Assembly: GCA_026417295.1 (NCBI GenBank)
Contig: JAOADN010000001.1
Span: 51,142-115,141, forward strand
From: Paracoccaceae bacterium
GTDB lineage: Bacteria > Pseudomonadota > Alphaproteobacteria > Rhodobacterales > Rhodobacteraceae
Direction: 5' to 3'
Length of the DNA: 64,000 bases
How positions within the stretch are numbered: position 1 is the stretch's first letter; the number at the start of each line of letters is the position of its first letter. Below are positions 18,184-26,711 of the stretch, piece by piece. Below the pieces are notes generated by a model. That model did no database searches and was not told the origin of the DNA. It saw nothing but the letters and a program-made list of their open reading frames with translations. A program made the position numbers and the translations under genes.

Positions 18184-18579
18184 ATGACGGCGGAAGGACC
18201 GGCGAAGGCGGGGGCGGCGCGGCGGGCGCGGACGGGCCTGGCGCAGCTTCCCGCGCAGCTGCCCGAGATGATGCTGGCGCTGACCCGGATGCAGGCGGCG
18301 CTGGCGGGGGCGGCGCTGCGCCAGCAGATCGAGGGGCTCGAATTCCTGAAGGAACGGCTGGAGCGCGACCTCCGCTTCGTCGCCGATCTCGCGGCGGCGC
18401 GGGACGCGCAGGCCCTGGCGGTCCTCTGGGCCGAATTCTGGCGCCATGCGGCAGAGGACTACGCGGCCGAGGCGGGGCGGCAGGGCGCGATCCTGCGCGC
18501 GGCGGTTGCGCACGAGCTTGACGCCATCGCCGGCGAGGCGGCGCATCTGCTGGACGAGGTGCGCGCCACGGCGGTCTGA
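18184..18579 (+). CDS. Phasin-like granule-associated protein
   Basis: This 131-residue, alanine-rich, wholly helical protein has amphipathic helices and no membrane segment. The pattern FVADLAAARDAQALAVLWAEFWRHAAEDYAAEAGR (split here as FVADLAAARDAQALAVLW and AEFWRHAAEDYAAEAGR) resembles phasins, which coat polyhydroxyalkanoate granules. The start at 18184 follows a strong GGGAGGGGG ribosome-binding site; the frame is open upstream without such a site. PHA synthase genes are not in the window, so the assignment rests on sequence character alone. Confidence 0.6.
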   Translation: MTAEGPAKAGAARRARTGLAQLPAQLPEMMLALTRMQAALAGAALRQQIEGLEFLKERLERDLRFVADLAAARDAQALAVLWAEFWRHAAEDYAAEAGRQGAILRAAVAHELDAIAGEAAHLLDEVRATAV

Positions 18580-18589
18580 GCCGGGCCCC

Positions 18590-19369
18590 TCAGGCGTCGA
18601 GTTCGACCCAGACGGGGACGTGGTCCGAGGGCTTCTCGCGGCCGCGCACGGCCTTGTCGATGCCGGCTCCGGTCATCAGGTCGGCGGCCTGCGGGCTGAG
18701 CAGCAGATGGTCGATGCGGATGCCGTTGTTCTTCTCCCAGGCGGCGGCCTGGTAGTCCCAGAAGGTGTAGTGGCCGGGCCGCGGCTCGCGGCAGCGGAAG
18801 GCATCCGTCCAGCCCTGGTGCAGGATGCGGCGGAAGGCGGCGCGGGTCTCGGGCAGGAAGAGCGCGTCCGCGGCCCAGGCCTCGGGACGCGCGGCATCCT
18901 CGGGCTGGGGGATGACGTTCCAGTCCCCGCCCAGCACCACGGGCTCTTCGGTCAGCAGGAGTTCGGCCGCGCGGCGGCGCAGGCGTTCCATCCAGGCGAG
19001 CTTGTAGTCGTATTTCGGGCCGGGTGCGGGATTGCCGTTCGGCAGGTAGAGGCAGCAGAGCCTGATCGCCGCGCGCCCGACCACCGTCGCCTCGATCCAG
19101 CGCGCCTGGTCGTCCGCGTCGTCGCCCGGCAGGCCGCGTTCGACATCCTCGAGCGGCAGGCGCGACAGGATCGCGACGCCATTGAACGACTTCTGGCCGT
19201 GGGTCGCGACGAACCAGCCCCGTTCCTCGAAGGTCGCGTGGGGGAAGGCTTCGTCCACCGACTTGATCTCCTGCAGGAGGACGGCGTCGGGCCGCGCCTC
19301 CTCGAGCCATTCCAGGAGCGCCGCCTCGCGGGCCCGGATGCCGTTGATGTTGAATGTCGCGATCCGCAT
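18590..19369 (-). CDS. xth: Exodeoxyribonuclease III
   Basis: This is a 259-residue AP endonuclease/3'-5' exonuclease of the EEP superfamily for base-excision repair. The order of motifs is canonical: FNINGIR at the start, LLQEIK (metal-binding Glu), CLYLPNGNP, GGDWNV, and the C-terminal KPSDHVPV with the catalytic Asp-His. The ATG at 19369 begins MRIATFNINGIR, the usual family N-terminus; longer upstream readings are not credible. It ends tail to tail with the phasin-like gene. Confidence 0.95.
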   Translation of the reverse strand: MRIATFNINGIRAREAALLEWLEEARPDAVLLQEIKSVDEAFPHATFEERGWFVATHGQKSFNGVAILSRLPLEDVERGLPGDDADDQARWIEATVVGRAAIRLCCLYLPNGNPAPGPKYDYKLAWMERLRRRAAELLLTEEPVVLGGDWNVIPQPEDAARPEAWAADALFLPETRAAFRRILHQGWTDAFRCREPRPGHYTFWDYQAAAWEKNNGIRIDHLLLSPQAADLMTGAGIDKAVRGREKPSDHVPVWVELDA

Positions 19370-19406
19370 GAAGGCCAGCATGGACCGCGCCGAACCCGGC
19401 CGCAAG

Positions 19407-20129
19407 TCACGCCGCCACCCGGCCGGGCGGGCGGATGGCGCCCAGCCAGAGCCGGTCGAGCCGGTCGAGCGCCCGCGGATCGAAGCGCGCCGTATCCTCC
19501 CAGTAGCGGCCCGAGGGGACGACATAGCCCAGCCGCGCCTCGCGACGCAGGGCGGCCTCGGCCGCGCAGTCCCGCAGCGGGTGGGGCCGGCACACGGCAA
19601 GGCCGGCGACCGACGCGCGCGGAAAGAGCAGGCGCGAGGGGCGCGGCGAGAGGTTCACCACGGCCGTCCCGGCGCGCGCTGCCAGCGCGAGGAGGCGCGC
19701 CGACTTCGCCTCGAGCGAGCGCAGGGTGATGTCGGGGCGCAGCGGGTCCGGTTCGCCCGTGCCGTAGAAATGGGTCCGGCCCGTCGCGGGATAGACCATG
19801 TCGCAGCCGAAATAGGCGATTACCCGTGGCCGGTAGTGGTGCAGCGCCCAGTAGCCGGCCGTGAAGGCCATCGTCGCACCGGCATAGACGAAGCCGCCGA
19901 AGGCGTTCTGGGCGGGGACGAAGGCGTCCTCGGTGACGATGCACTGGGCCGGACCCGTGGCCTGCGGCAGGCGGTCGGGCGGGAAATCCCAGGGGTGGAT
20001 CAGGTCGTCCCAGTCCGGCCTGATCCGCCAGGCGTTGTTGATCGCCACGATCCGGTCGAAGGCGGCCCGCGGGAAGGCCGCGGCCTCGACCGCATCGGGG
20101 GCGGAACCGAGAATGAGGATCGTCGTCAT
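19407..20129 (-). CDS. Conserved hypothetical protein, nucleotide/sugar-binding Rossmann-like
   Basis: I do not recognise this 240-residue protein with confidence. It starts with a Rossmann-like strand-loop (TTILILGSAPDAVEA). It continues with VAINNAWRIRPDW, IAYFGCDMVYP, and RTHFYGTGEPDPLRP, a pattern reminiscent of DUF115/MptE-like or sialyltransferase-type folds that act on surface glycans. It has no signal peptide or membrane segment. It lies upstream of xth on the same strand with a 37-base gap. The resemblance is weak and the function is open. Confidence 0.6.
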   Translation of the reverse strand: MTTILILGSAPDAVEAAAFPRAAFDRIVAINNAWRIRPDWDDLIHPWDFPPDRLPQATGPAQCIVTEDAFVPAQNAFGGFVYAGATMAFTAGYWALHHYRPRVIAYFGCDMVYPATGRTHFYGTGEPDPLRPDITLRSLEAKSARLLALAARAGTAVVNLSPRPSRLLFPRASVAGLAVCRPHPLRDCAAEAALRREARLGYVVPSGRYWEDTARFDPRALDRLDRLWLGAIRPPGRVAA

Positions 20130-20319
20130 GGCCGCCCGCGCATCTTGCCCTGCCCGGGCAAGCTAGCGCCGCGCGCCGCCGGGGCAAACCGGTCCCGTGC
20201 CCGCGCCACCCCCGCGACGAAGGTCGCTGAAGGTCCCGTGCGGCGCCGGGCAGGTGCGGCTGGCGGCCTGCGGGAGGGCGCGGGGCGCGGGGCGAGGGGA
20301 GGGGGGGAAGGGGGGGCGG

Positions 20320-20868
20320 CTAGCCCGTCACGCTGACGATCGTCCACATCCCCATGGCGAAATGGCCGGGCACGTTGCAGAAGAGCAGATACCTGCCGGG
20401 TTTCAGGTGCAGGGTCAGGCTGCCCGTCTGGCCGGGCTCGGTCTCGGCCACCTCGCCGAGCGCGCCGGCCCTGTCCTCGTCGGCCGTCTGTTCGGCGGCA
20501 TCATAGTCGAGCGCCGTCACCCCGGGCGGCAGCGGCGCGACGATCATCTCGTGGATGACCTCGGCGGAGGCGTTCGTCACCGCGAAGGTGACCTCTCCGG
20601 CGGGAAACTCGGCCCGGTCCACCGTCAGCCCCACGGGCGCGGCCGACAGATCGCCGGCACCGGCCATGCCGAGGCCCATGTCCATCGGGCCGGTCATCGC
20701 CTCGCCCATCGCGGCGGCGCCCTTGTCCCAGAGGGTGACACGGACCGTCGTCGTCACTTCGTCGGAGGCCGCGTCTGCCGCTGAAGCCGCGCAGGTGCCC
20801 GCCAGGGCTGCGGCAAGCAGGAAGGCCCCCCGCGGTGACCTGAACCGCGGTGTCATGAAGCCTGTCAT
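20320..20868 (-). CDS. Secreted cupredoxin-like copper protein
   Basis: This 182-residue precursor has a signal peptide (residues 1 to about 32, cut near AASA) and a C-terminal cupredoxin fold. The four ligands of a type I copper site are visible: His in AEVIHEMIV, then Cys, His and Met in LFCNVPGHFAMGMW. The N-terminal mature region contains a methionine-rich run (GEAMTGPMDMGLGMAG) that could bind extra copper. It is probably periplasmic, with a role in copper handling or electron transfer. The start at 20868 was chosen because it gives a clean signal peptide. Confidence 0.8.
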   Translation of the reverse strand: MTGFMTPRFRSPRGAFLLAAALAGTCAASAADAASDEVTTTVRVTLWDKGAAAMGEAMTGPMDMGLGMAGAGDLSAAPVGLTVDRAEFPAGEVTFAVTNASAEVIHEMIVAPLPPGVTALDYDAAEQTADEDRAGALGEVAETEPGQTGSLTLHLKPGRYLLFCNVPGHFAMGMWTIVSVTG

Positions 20869-21003
20869 GGAACATCCCTTCGTCCGGATCCGGCCGGATG
20901 GCGCCGGCCTCGCCCCGCAGGGCCTATCCCGGCCCGGCCGGCCCGGCCCTATAACTCGGGGTGCAGACGGGCCCCCGGGCACGCGAAAGTGATGGCGGGG
21001 CGG

Positions 21004-21336
21004 TCAGATCGAGAAGCTGGTGCCGCAGCCGCAGGAGGAGGTGGCGTTCGGGTTCTCGACCACGAAGCGCGCGCCGATCAGCTCTTCGGTGAAGTCGATG
21101 GTCGCATTGGCGAGGAAGGGCAGGGACAGGCTGTCCACCAGCACCTTCTGGCCGTCGCCCTCGAGGACCAGGTCGTCCTCTGCCGGGTCGTCGAGACGGA
21201 TGTCGTACTGGAAGCCCGAGCAGCCCCCGCCGGCGACGGCGACGCGCAGCGCCTTCTGCGCGCCGGTGGCGGCGTTGATCTCGGCGAGGCGGGCGAAGGC
21301 GCGGGACGTGACCCTGGGCGGCAGCGTGAGGTCCAT
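21004..21336 (-). CDS. erpA: Iron-sulphur cluster insertion protein ErpA
   Basis: This 110-residue A-type Fe-S carrier delivers clusters to apoproteins. The three invariant cysteines are in GGGCSGFQY and SSCGCGTSF at the C-terminus, and EDDLVLEGDGQKVLVD lies between them. I chose the ATG at 21336 (MDLTLPPRVTS). It is divergent from dgt, the usual arrangement in Rhodobacterales, with a 70-base intergenic region that contains an inverted repeat. Confidence 0.93.
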   Translation of the reverse strand: MDLTLPPRVTSRAFARLAEINAATGAQKALRVAVAGGGCSGFQYDIRLDDPAEDDLVLEGDGQKVLVDSLSLPFLANATIDFTEELIGARFVVENPNATSSCGCGTSFSI

Positions 21337-21406
21337 CGACGGAATCCTGTGCGGAGCTTGCACCGATCATATATGAAGGGCTGCAAGCGGAACAAGAACC
21401 GGCCCG

Positions 21407-22594
21407 ATGACGCTCGCCCCCTATGCCTGCCAGCCCGGCGAGAGCCGCGGCCGCCTGTATCCCGAGGCCCTGTCCACCTTCCGTTCGCCCTTCCAGCGCG
21501 ACCGCGACCGGATCATCCATTCCTCGGCCTTCCGGCGGCTGAAGCACAAGACGCAGGTCTTCGTCGAGCACGAGGGCGACTACTACCGCACGCGGCTGAC
21601 CCATACGATCGAGGTGGCGCAGGTCGCCCGCACGATCGCCGGGCATCTGGGGCTGAACGTGGACCTGGCCGAGGCGGTGGCGCTGGCCCACGACCTTGGC
21701 CATCCGCCCTTCGGGCATACCGGCGAGGACGCGCTGGCCGAGCTGATGGCGCCCTATGGCGGCTTCGATCACAATGCGCAGGCGCTGAGGATCGTGACCG
21801 CGCTGGAGCGGCACTATGCCGGGTTCGACGGGCTGAACCTGACCTGGGAGACGCTCGAAGGGATCGCCAAGCACAACGGGCCGGTCTGGGGACCCTTCGC
21901 GCAGGGATCCCATGCGGTCGCCGATCCGGCGCGGATGCCCTATGCGCTGGCCGAGGTGAACGCGGCCTTCGATCTGGAACTGACCACCTTCGCCAGCGCC
22001 GAGGCGCAGGTGGCGGCGGTGGCCGACGACGTGGCCTACAACCACCACGACCTGCACGACGGCCTGCGCGCGGGGCTGTTCACCGAGGCCGACCTGGCGG
22101 AGCTGCCGGTGACCGGCCCGGCCTTCGCCGAGGTCGACCGGACCTGGCCGGGGCTCGACCCCGCGCGACGGCGGCACGAGGCGCTGCGGCGGGTCTTCGG
22201 GGTGATGGTCGAGGATGTGGTCACCGTGGCCGAGCAGCGGCTGGCGGCGGCGCGGCCGGCCTCGGCCCAGGCGATCCGCGAGATGGAGGGGCCGATCATC
22301 CGCTTCTCCAAGCCGCTCTTCCAGAACCTCAAGGCGATCAAGTCCTTCCTCTTCGAGCGGATGTACCGGGCGCCGGCGGTGGTGGCCGAGCGGCAGCGGG
22401 TGACCGGCATCGTGCGCGATCTCTTCCCGCTCTACATGGCCGACCCCGCGCTGCTGCCCGCCGAGTGGCGGGCCGACGTGGCCAGGGCCGCGGACGAGAC
22501 CGCGCTGGCGCGTGTGGTGCTCGACTACGTGGCCGGCATGACCGACCGCTTCGCCATCCAGGAACACGCGCGCCTGTGCGGCACGCGCCGGTGA
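21407..22594 (+). CDS. dgt: Deoxyguanosinetriphosphate triphosphohydrolase-like protein
   Basis: This 395-residue HD-domain dNTPase hydrolyses dNTPs to deoxynucleoside and triphosphate. The N-terminus has FRSPFQRDRDRIIHSSAFRR and KTQVF. The HD metal site is LTHTIEVAQVAR plus AHDLGHPPFGH, and RMYRAP occurs near the C-terminus. This is the short dGTPase-like type common in alphaproteobacteria. argS often follows in relatives, but here a GC-rich spacer and a convergent fliG come next. Confidence 0.93.
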   Translation: MTLAPYACQPGESRGRLYPEALSTFRSPFQRDRDRIIHSSAFRRLKHKTQVFVEHEGDYYRTRLTHTIEVAQVARTIAGHLGLNVDLAEAVALAHDLGHPPFGHTGEDALAELMAPYGGFDHNAQALRIVTALERHYAGFDGLNLTWETLEGIAKHNGPVWGPFAQGSHAVADPARMPYALAEVNAAFDLELTTFASAEAQVAAVADDVAYNHHDLHDGLRAGLFTEADLAELPVTGPAFAEVDRTWPGLDPARRRHEALRRVFGVMVEDVVTVAEQRLAAARPASAQAIREMEGPIIRFSKPLFQNLKAIKSFLFERMYRAPAVVAERQRVTGIVRDLFPLYMADPALLPAEWRADVARAADETALARVVLDYVAGMTDRFAIQEHARLCGTRR

Positions 22595-22704
22595 TCGCCC
22601 GGGCGGGGGTGGCCATTCCCCTGCGGCCGGCCGCCCTGTCCGGGGCAGGGCTTGCCCGGCAATGCCTGCCCTTGCGCCACCCGGCGGCCGCCGGCGGCAG
22701 CGCC

Positions 22705-22735
22705 GGGCGGGGCGGCGGGGCGGCGGGGCGGCGGG
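22705..22735 (+). repeat. G-run tandem repeat (GGGGCGGC x3) between dgt and fliG
   Basis: Three exact copies of the octamer GGGGCGGC (22709-22732) are flanked by GGG on both sides, giving five G-runs within 31 bases. The repeat directly abuts the fliG stop codon, on the strand opposite fliG. The G-strand could form a quadruplex; on fliG mRNA the sequence is C-rich. It lies between two convergent genes. Confidence 0.7.
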
Positions 22736-23815
22736 TCAGTCCACCTCCTCGTCCTCGTCCTCGGCCACGAAGCTGAGTTCCCCGGCCTCTTCCATGCGGC
22801 GGATCGCCACGACGACCTCGGTCATCGCGGCCTCGGCCTCCCTGGGCGACACCTTGCCCAGGGAGGCCATCTCGTCGCGCAGCGACTGGGCCATGCGCTG
22901 CGAGATGTTGGCGAGGATGAATTCGGCCGACGCCGCCTCGGGCCCCTTCGCCCCGGCCAGCGCACGGATCAGGACCGGCTGCTCGACCGCGCGCAGGACC
23001 TTCGGCACGTCGCGCGGGTCGATCCGTGCGGGGATGTTGGCGAAGGTGAAGATGGCCTTGCGGACCTCGGCGGCGAAGCCTGCGTCGGCCTCGGTCAGGC
23101 CGTCGAGCACATCGTCGCGGGTGGCCGCGGGCGAGAAGTTCAGGATCGCCCCGACGCGCTGGGCCGGCCCGGTCTCGAACGCGCGGGGCGGCTCCTCGGC
23201 GATGCGGGCCGCCAGCGCCCGCCCGATCCGTTCGACGACGTCGGGCGGGGTCGCCGCCGTCAGGGACAGGGCATGGGCCACGGCACGCGCCCGCGGACCG
23301 GGCATCCGCCCGATCAGTTCGGCCGCCCGGGGCACCGGCAGCTTGGCCAGCACGATGGCGGCCACCTCGACGCTTTCCTCCGCGAGCGCGGGCAGCAGCC
23401 GGTCGGTCGCCGCCGCCGCGAGATCGCGCCAGGGATCGGATCCGCGGCCCGTCCCGATCGCCTCGCGGATCCGGCGCATCACGGGTTCGGAGAGGTGTTC
23501 GCCGAGAAGCTCGAGCGCGCCGGGCAGGCCGGGGGGGAAGGTGACCCCGATCCCTTCGACATCGCCGCAGAATTCCGCGACCACGGCATCCATGGTGGCG
23601 GCATCGACCCGGCCCATGCGCCCGAGCTGCAGCACGAGGCGGTGCTGGTCCTGCTCGGGCAGGTCGCGCAGCGGAAGTTCTGCCCCCTCGGCCGCAAGCA
23701 CGCGCACGACGATCGCCGCCTTCTCGATCCCGCTGAGGGCGCGGACGGGTGCGCGCGCCGCCGGCGGATCGGCGAAGAGGAGCGATGCGGGCATGTCGGC
23801 GGCGGCTGGCTGCAC
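22736..23815 (-). CDS. fliG: Flagellar motor switch protein FliG (orphan locus)
   Basis: This 359-residue FliG is the rotor protein that transmits torque and switching. The N-terminal domain starts LSGIEKAAIVVRVL. The middle domain has ESVEVAAIVLAKLPVPRAAEL. The C-terminal torque helix region is AEFILANISQRMAQSLRDEM, which keeps the Arg and first Asp of the E. coli charged set; the lysine of the LK-G position is Ala. It is long at the N-terminus and ends in an acidic tail (EDEDEEVD). No other flagellar gene is nearby. A CtrA-like site lies about 55 bases upstream. Confidence 0.85.
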   Translation of the reverse strand: MQPAAADMPASLLFADPPAARAPVRALSGIEKAAIVVRVLAAEGAELPLRDLPEQDQHRLVLQLGRMGRVDAATMDAVVAEFCGDVEGIGVTFPPGLPGALELLGEHLSEPVMRRIREAIGTGRGSDPWRDLAAAATDRLLPALAEESVEVAAIVLAKLPVPRAAELIGRMPGPRARAVAHALSLTAATPPDVVERIGRALAARIAEEPPRAFETGPAQRVGAILNFSPAATRDDVLDGLTEADAGFAAEVRKAIFTFANIPARIDPRDVPKVLRAVEQPVLIRALAGAKGPEAASAEFILANISQRMAQSLRDEMASLGKVSPREAEAAMTEVVVAIRRMEEAGELSFVAEDEDEEVD

Positions 23816-23868
23816 CTGCGCTGTCCTTCCGGGCGGTTCTCCGCCGGGGCAGGACTAGCCCGGACCGG

Positions 23869-23883
23869 TTAAGGCGGGCTTAT
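23869..23883. promoter_or_regulatory. CtrA-like box upstream of fliG
   Basis: TTAA-N7-TTAT differs by one base from the CtrA consensus TTAA-N7-TTAA. It lies 54 bases upstream of the fliG start. Class II flagellar genes are CtrA-controlled in many alphaproteobacteria, which makes the site plausible. Confidence 0.5.
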
Positions 23884-23914
23884 CCCGGGCCGGGGCACGG
23901 ACCCGCAAATAACT

Positions 23915-23934
23915 GGGGCAGCCGAAGCTGCCCC
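23915..23934 (-). terminator. Probable Rho-independent terminator of the secreted-protein pair
   Basis: A perfect 8-base stem (GGGGCAGC/GCTGCCCC) closes a four-base loop that reads TTCG on the minus strand, an exceptionally stable tetraloop. It is followed on that strand by AGTTATTTG. It lies 56 bases after the end of the small secreted-protein gene. Confidence 0.65.
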
Positions 23935-23989
23935 GATACTCGCTCCCGGAACCCCGTCCTGCGGAGGTGCCCCCCTCCGGTCGGCGTGG

Positions 23990-24154
23990 TCAGCTTCCCA
24001 CGACCACGCAGCGTTGCGTCTCGGCATCCCAGACCGTGCCCTCGGCACAGGTCAGCGCCGCCTGCTTCTCCATCCGGTCGCACTGGGCGAATGCCGCTGC
24101 CGGCAGAAGGCCTGCAATCACGGCAAGGGCGGCCATCACCGTTCTCGTCGTCAA
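23990..24154 (-). CDS. Small secreted protein with a CxEGxVWDxExxxCV motif
   Basis: This 54-residue precursor has a signal peptide (cut after AAAFA). The mature part of about 31 residues carries three cysteines, CDRMEKQAALTCAEG and TQRCV. I chose a TTG start at 24152-24154 because a strong GGGAGG ribosome-binding site lies six bases before it; a longer ATG reading has no such site. The segment CAEGTVWDAETQRCV matches CDEGLVWDEEKKECV in the next gene upstream, so the two proteins share a short disulphide module. The function is unknown. Confidence 0.65.
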   Translation of the reverse strand: MTTRTVMAALAVIAGLLPAAAFAQCDRMEKQAALTCAEGTVWDAETQRCVVVGS

Positions 24155-24287
24155 TGTGTCCTCCCGTCCTTGATCTCGCGCGTCGAAGTCTGCCAGCCCG
24201 GCCGGTTCCGGCACAGGATTTTTTCTGCGGCTGTGCGGCAGGTCACGGACTTGTGTTCGGGCCTGCCGCGCCCTGCCGGAAAAACGG

Positions 24288-24848
24288 TCAGTAGCTGACG
24301 GTCTGCCCCGTGGCTATGGCCTGGCGCAGCGCGCGTTCCGGCCAGCCCCCCGTACCGCCGCGGGCGACGATCTCGGCCAGTTCGAGCCGCGCAAGATCGA
24401 GCCGGCCCTGTTCGACGAAGGCCTGGCCGCGGTAGGACCGGGCCAGCAGGTTGTCCGGGTTGACCTCGAGCGCGCGGGCATACCACATCATGCCGGTCTC
24501 GATGTCGCCTGCCTTGCGGTTGAGGAAGCCGCGATAGGTCATCACCCGGTCGGTATCGCCCTCGGTCATCGACGCCAGAACCGCAAGCCCCGCCTCCGGC
24601 GCGCCGTAATAGGCGTATTCGCGCACGGCGCGGAAGCGTTCGTCGTCATTCAGGCTCTGGTCGTCGGGCTTCACGCATTCCTTCTTCTCCTCGTCCCAGA
24701 CCAGGCCCTCGTCGCATTTCGTGGTCGTCTCGGTCTTGGCCGGGGGATCGCTGTCGTCGCTCGATCCTGCGGCGAAGACGCCCTCGGGGAAGGCCAGGGT
24801 GGCGGTCAGGAAAAGGGTGGGCAGTCCGAAGGTATGCAGAAGCGACAT
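24288..24848 (-). CDS. Secreted TPR-repeat protein with a CxEGxVWDxExxxCV motif
   Basis: This 186-residue precursor begins with a signal peptide (cut near VFAAG). An acidic linker and the module CDEGLVWDEEKKECV follow, then a C-terminal half built from tetratricopeptide-like helices (GDIETGMMWYARALEVNPDN, then LARSYRGQAFVEQGRLDLAR). It is likely periplasmic and acts in protein-protein contacts. A GAGGAG site precedes the ATG. It is followed by the small secreted gene on the same strand, which shares the cysteine module, so the pair probably form one unit. Confidence 0.8.
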   Translation of the reverse strand: MSLLHTFGLPTLFLTATLAFPEGVFAAGSSDDSDPPAKTETTTKCDEGLVWDEEKKECVKPDDQSLNDDERFRAVREYAYYGAPEAGLAVLASMTEGDTDRVMTYRGFLNRKAGDIETGMMWYARALEVNPDNLLARSYRGQAFVEQGRLDLARLELAEIVARGGTGGWPERALRQAIATGQTVSY

Positions 24849-24977
24849 CGGGTGACTCCTCGACTGGGACCATGGGGTGCCGTGATGACGGAATGAAGCA
24901 GGCTTTCATCCCGCCCGGCGATCACGATGCGCTGAGCCGACCTGTTCCGGCGGGAAACCGCGCGGGGGCACGCGCCT

Positions 24978-26285
24978 TCAGTCTGCCCCGAAGACGCGGG
25001 CGAAGATCGTGTCGACATGGCGCAGGTGGTAGGCGATGTCGAACAGCCCGTCGAGCTCGGCAGGCGTCAGCCGGGCCGCGACCTCGGGGTCGGCCGCAAG
25101 CGCGGCGCGGAAGTCTGCGCCCGTCTCCCAGACCTTCATGGCGTTGCGCTGGACCATCGCATAGGCGGCCTCGCGGCTTGCGCCCTTCTGGGTCAGCGCC
25201 AGGAGCACGCGCTGGGAATTGTGCAGGCCGCCCAGCCGGTCGAGGTTTCGCGCGAGGTTCTCCGGATGGACGACGAGCTTCTCGACCAGCCCGGCCAGGC
25301 GATGGAGCGCGAAGTCGAGCGTCACCGTCGCATCCGGGCCGATCATCCGCTCGACCGAGGAATGGCTGATGTCGCGCTCGTGCCAGAGGGCCACGTCCTC
25401 GAGCGCGGGCACAACGGCGCTGCGCACCATGCGCGCCAGCCCGCAGAGGTTCTCGCTGAGCACGGGATTGCGCTTGTGCGGCATGGCCGAGGAGCCCTTC
25501 TGGCCGGGCGTGAAGAATTCCTCGGCCTCGAGCACCTCGGTGCGCTGCATGTGGCGGATCTCGGTGGCGAGGTTCTCGACCGACGAGGCGACGACGCCCA
25601 GGGTGGCGAAGAACATCGCATGGCGGTCGCGCGGGATGACCTGGGTCGAGATCGGCTCGGGCACGAGGCCCATCATCCGGCAGACATGTTCCTCGACGCG
25701 GGGGTCGATGTTGGCGAAGGTGCCGACCGCACCGGAGATCGCACCTGTCGCGACCTCGGTCCGGGCGCGCAGCAGCCTTTCGCGGGCGCGGCCGAATTCG
25801 GCGTAGAAGCGGGCGAAGGTCAGCCCGAGGGTGACGGGTTCGGCATGGATCCCGTGGCTGCGCCCGATGCGCGGGGTCATCCGGTGTTCCATGGCCCGCG
25901 CCCTGAGCGCGGCACGCACCCGGTCGACGCCGGCAACCAGAAGGTCGGCCGCGCGGGTGAGCTGGACGCCAAGGCAGGTGTCCAGCACGTCCGACGAGGT
26001 CATCCCCTGGTGGACGAAGCGTGCCTCCTCGGCGCCCACGATCTCGGCCAGATGGGTGAGGAAGGCGATCACGTCGTGCTTCGTGACGGCCTCGATCTCC
26101 TCGATGCGGGCCACGTCGAAGGTCGCGTCCCTCGCGCGCCAGACCGCTTCGGCATTGGCCCTGGGGATCACCCCCAGCGCGGCCTGCGCATCGCAGGCAT
26201 GGGCCTCGATCTCGAACCAGATGCGGTAGCGCGTCTCGGGTGCCCAGATGGCGGCCATCTCGGGGCGGGAATAGCGGGGGATCAT
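24978..26285 (-). CDS. purB: Adenylosuccinate lyase
   Basis: PurB catalyses two fumarate-releasing steps of purine synthesis, forming AICAR and AMP. The 435-residue protein has the family start [14 protein letters not shown], the catalytic-base region [22 protein letters not shown] (His), and the superfamily signature [11 protein letters not shown]. The start at 26285 fits the family; the frame is open further upstream but without homology. It is divergent from a secreted-protein operon with a 78-base gap. Confidence 0.96.
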   Translation of the reverse strand: MIPRYSRPEMAAIWAPETRYRIWFEIEAHACDAQAALGVIPRANAEAVWRARDATFDVARIEEIEAVTKHDVIAFLTHLAEIVGAEEARFVHQGMTSSDVLDTCLGVQLTRAADLLVAGVDRVRAALRARAMEHRMTPRIGRSHGIHAEPVTLGLTFARFYAEFGRARERLLRARTEVATGAISGAVGTFANIDPRVEEHVCRMMGLVPEPISTQVIPRDRHAMFFATLGVVASSVENLATEIRHMQRTEVLEAEEFFTPGQKGSSAMPHKRNPVLSENLCGLARMVRSAVVPALEDVALWHERDISHSSVERMIGPDATVTLDFALHRLAGLVEKLVVHPENLARNLDRLGGLHNSQRVLLALTQKGASREAAYAMVQRNAMKVWETGADFRAALAADPEVAARLTPAELDGLFDIAYHLRHVDTIFARVFGAD

Positions 26286-26363
26286 CGCGCGCCTTTGCGT
26301 TGCCGGACGGACGGGCCTGCCATAGAAGGAAGCCGGCCGGGACACAAGCAAGGGAGGACGCGG

Positions 26364-26711
26364 ATGCGTGCCGGGATGGCGGTCGTGGCGCTGGCCGTGC
26401 TTCTGGCGGCGCCTGTCGCGGCAAAGGACTGGACGCGGCTCGACGGGGCCGAGGTCCGCCGCGCCCTGAGCGAGCGCAAGCTGCAATACGAGGACGGATC
26501 CTGGCAGACCTTCGCCAATGACGGGGGAACGTCGATGCAGCGCGGCCGCTACATGCGCGGACGCTGGGAGGTGCGGGGCGACAGCTACTGCGCGCTGTGG
26601 CCGCCGTCGCAGGACTGGGCCTGCTACCGGGTCGAGCGGAACGCCCGCCAGCAGAGCCTGCGCTTCACCGCGCAGGACGGGCAGGTGGTGGTCGGCATCT
26701 ATGTGGACTGA
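26364..26711 (+). CDS. Secreted hypothetical protein, tandem paralogue 1
   Basis: This 115-residue precursor has a signal peptide cut after APVAA. The mature protein contains DWTRLDGAEVRRAL, SWQTFANDGGTS, a short tryptophan/glycine turn GRWEVRGDSYCALWPPSQDW, and two cysteines (YCALW, WACY). The neighbouring gene encodes a protein with the same layout, so the pair arose by tandem duplication. A GGGAGG site precedes the start. I do not recognise a function; periplasmic ligand binding is possible. Confidence 0.75.
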   Translation: MRAGMAVVALAVLLAAPVAAKDWTRLDGAEVRRALSERKLQYEDGSWQTFANDGGTSMQRGRYMRGRWEVRGDSYCALWPPSQDWACYRVERNARQQSLRFTAQDGQVVVGIYVD

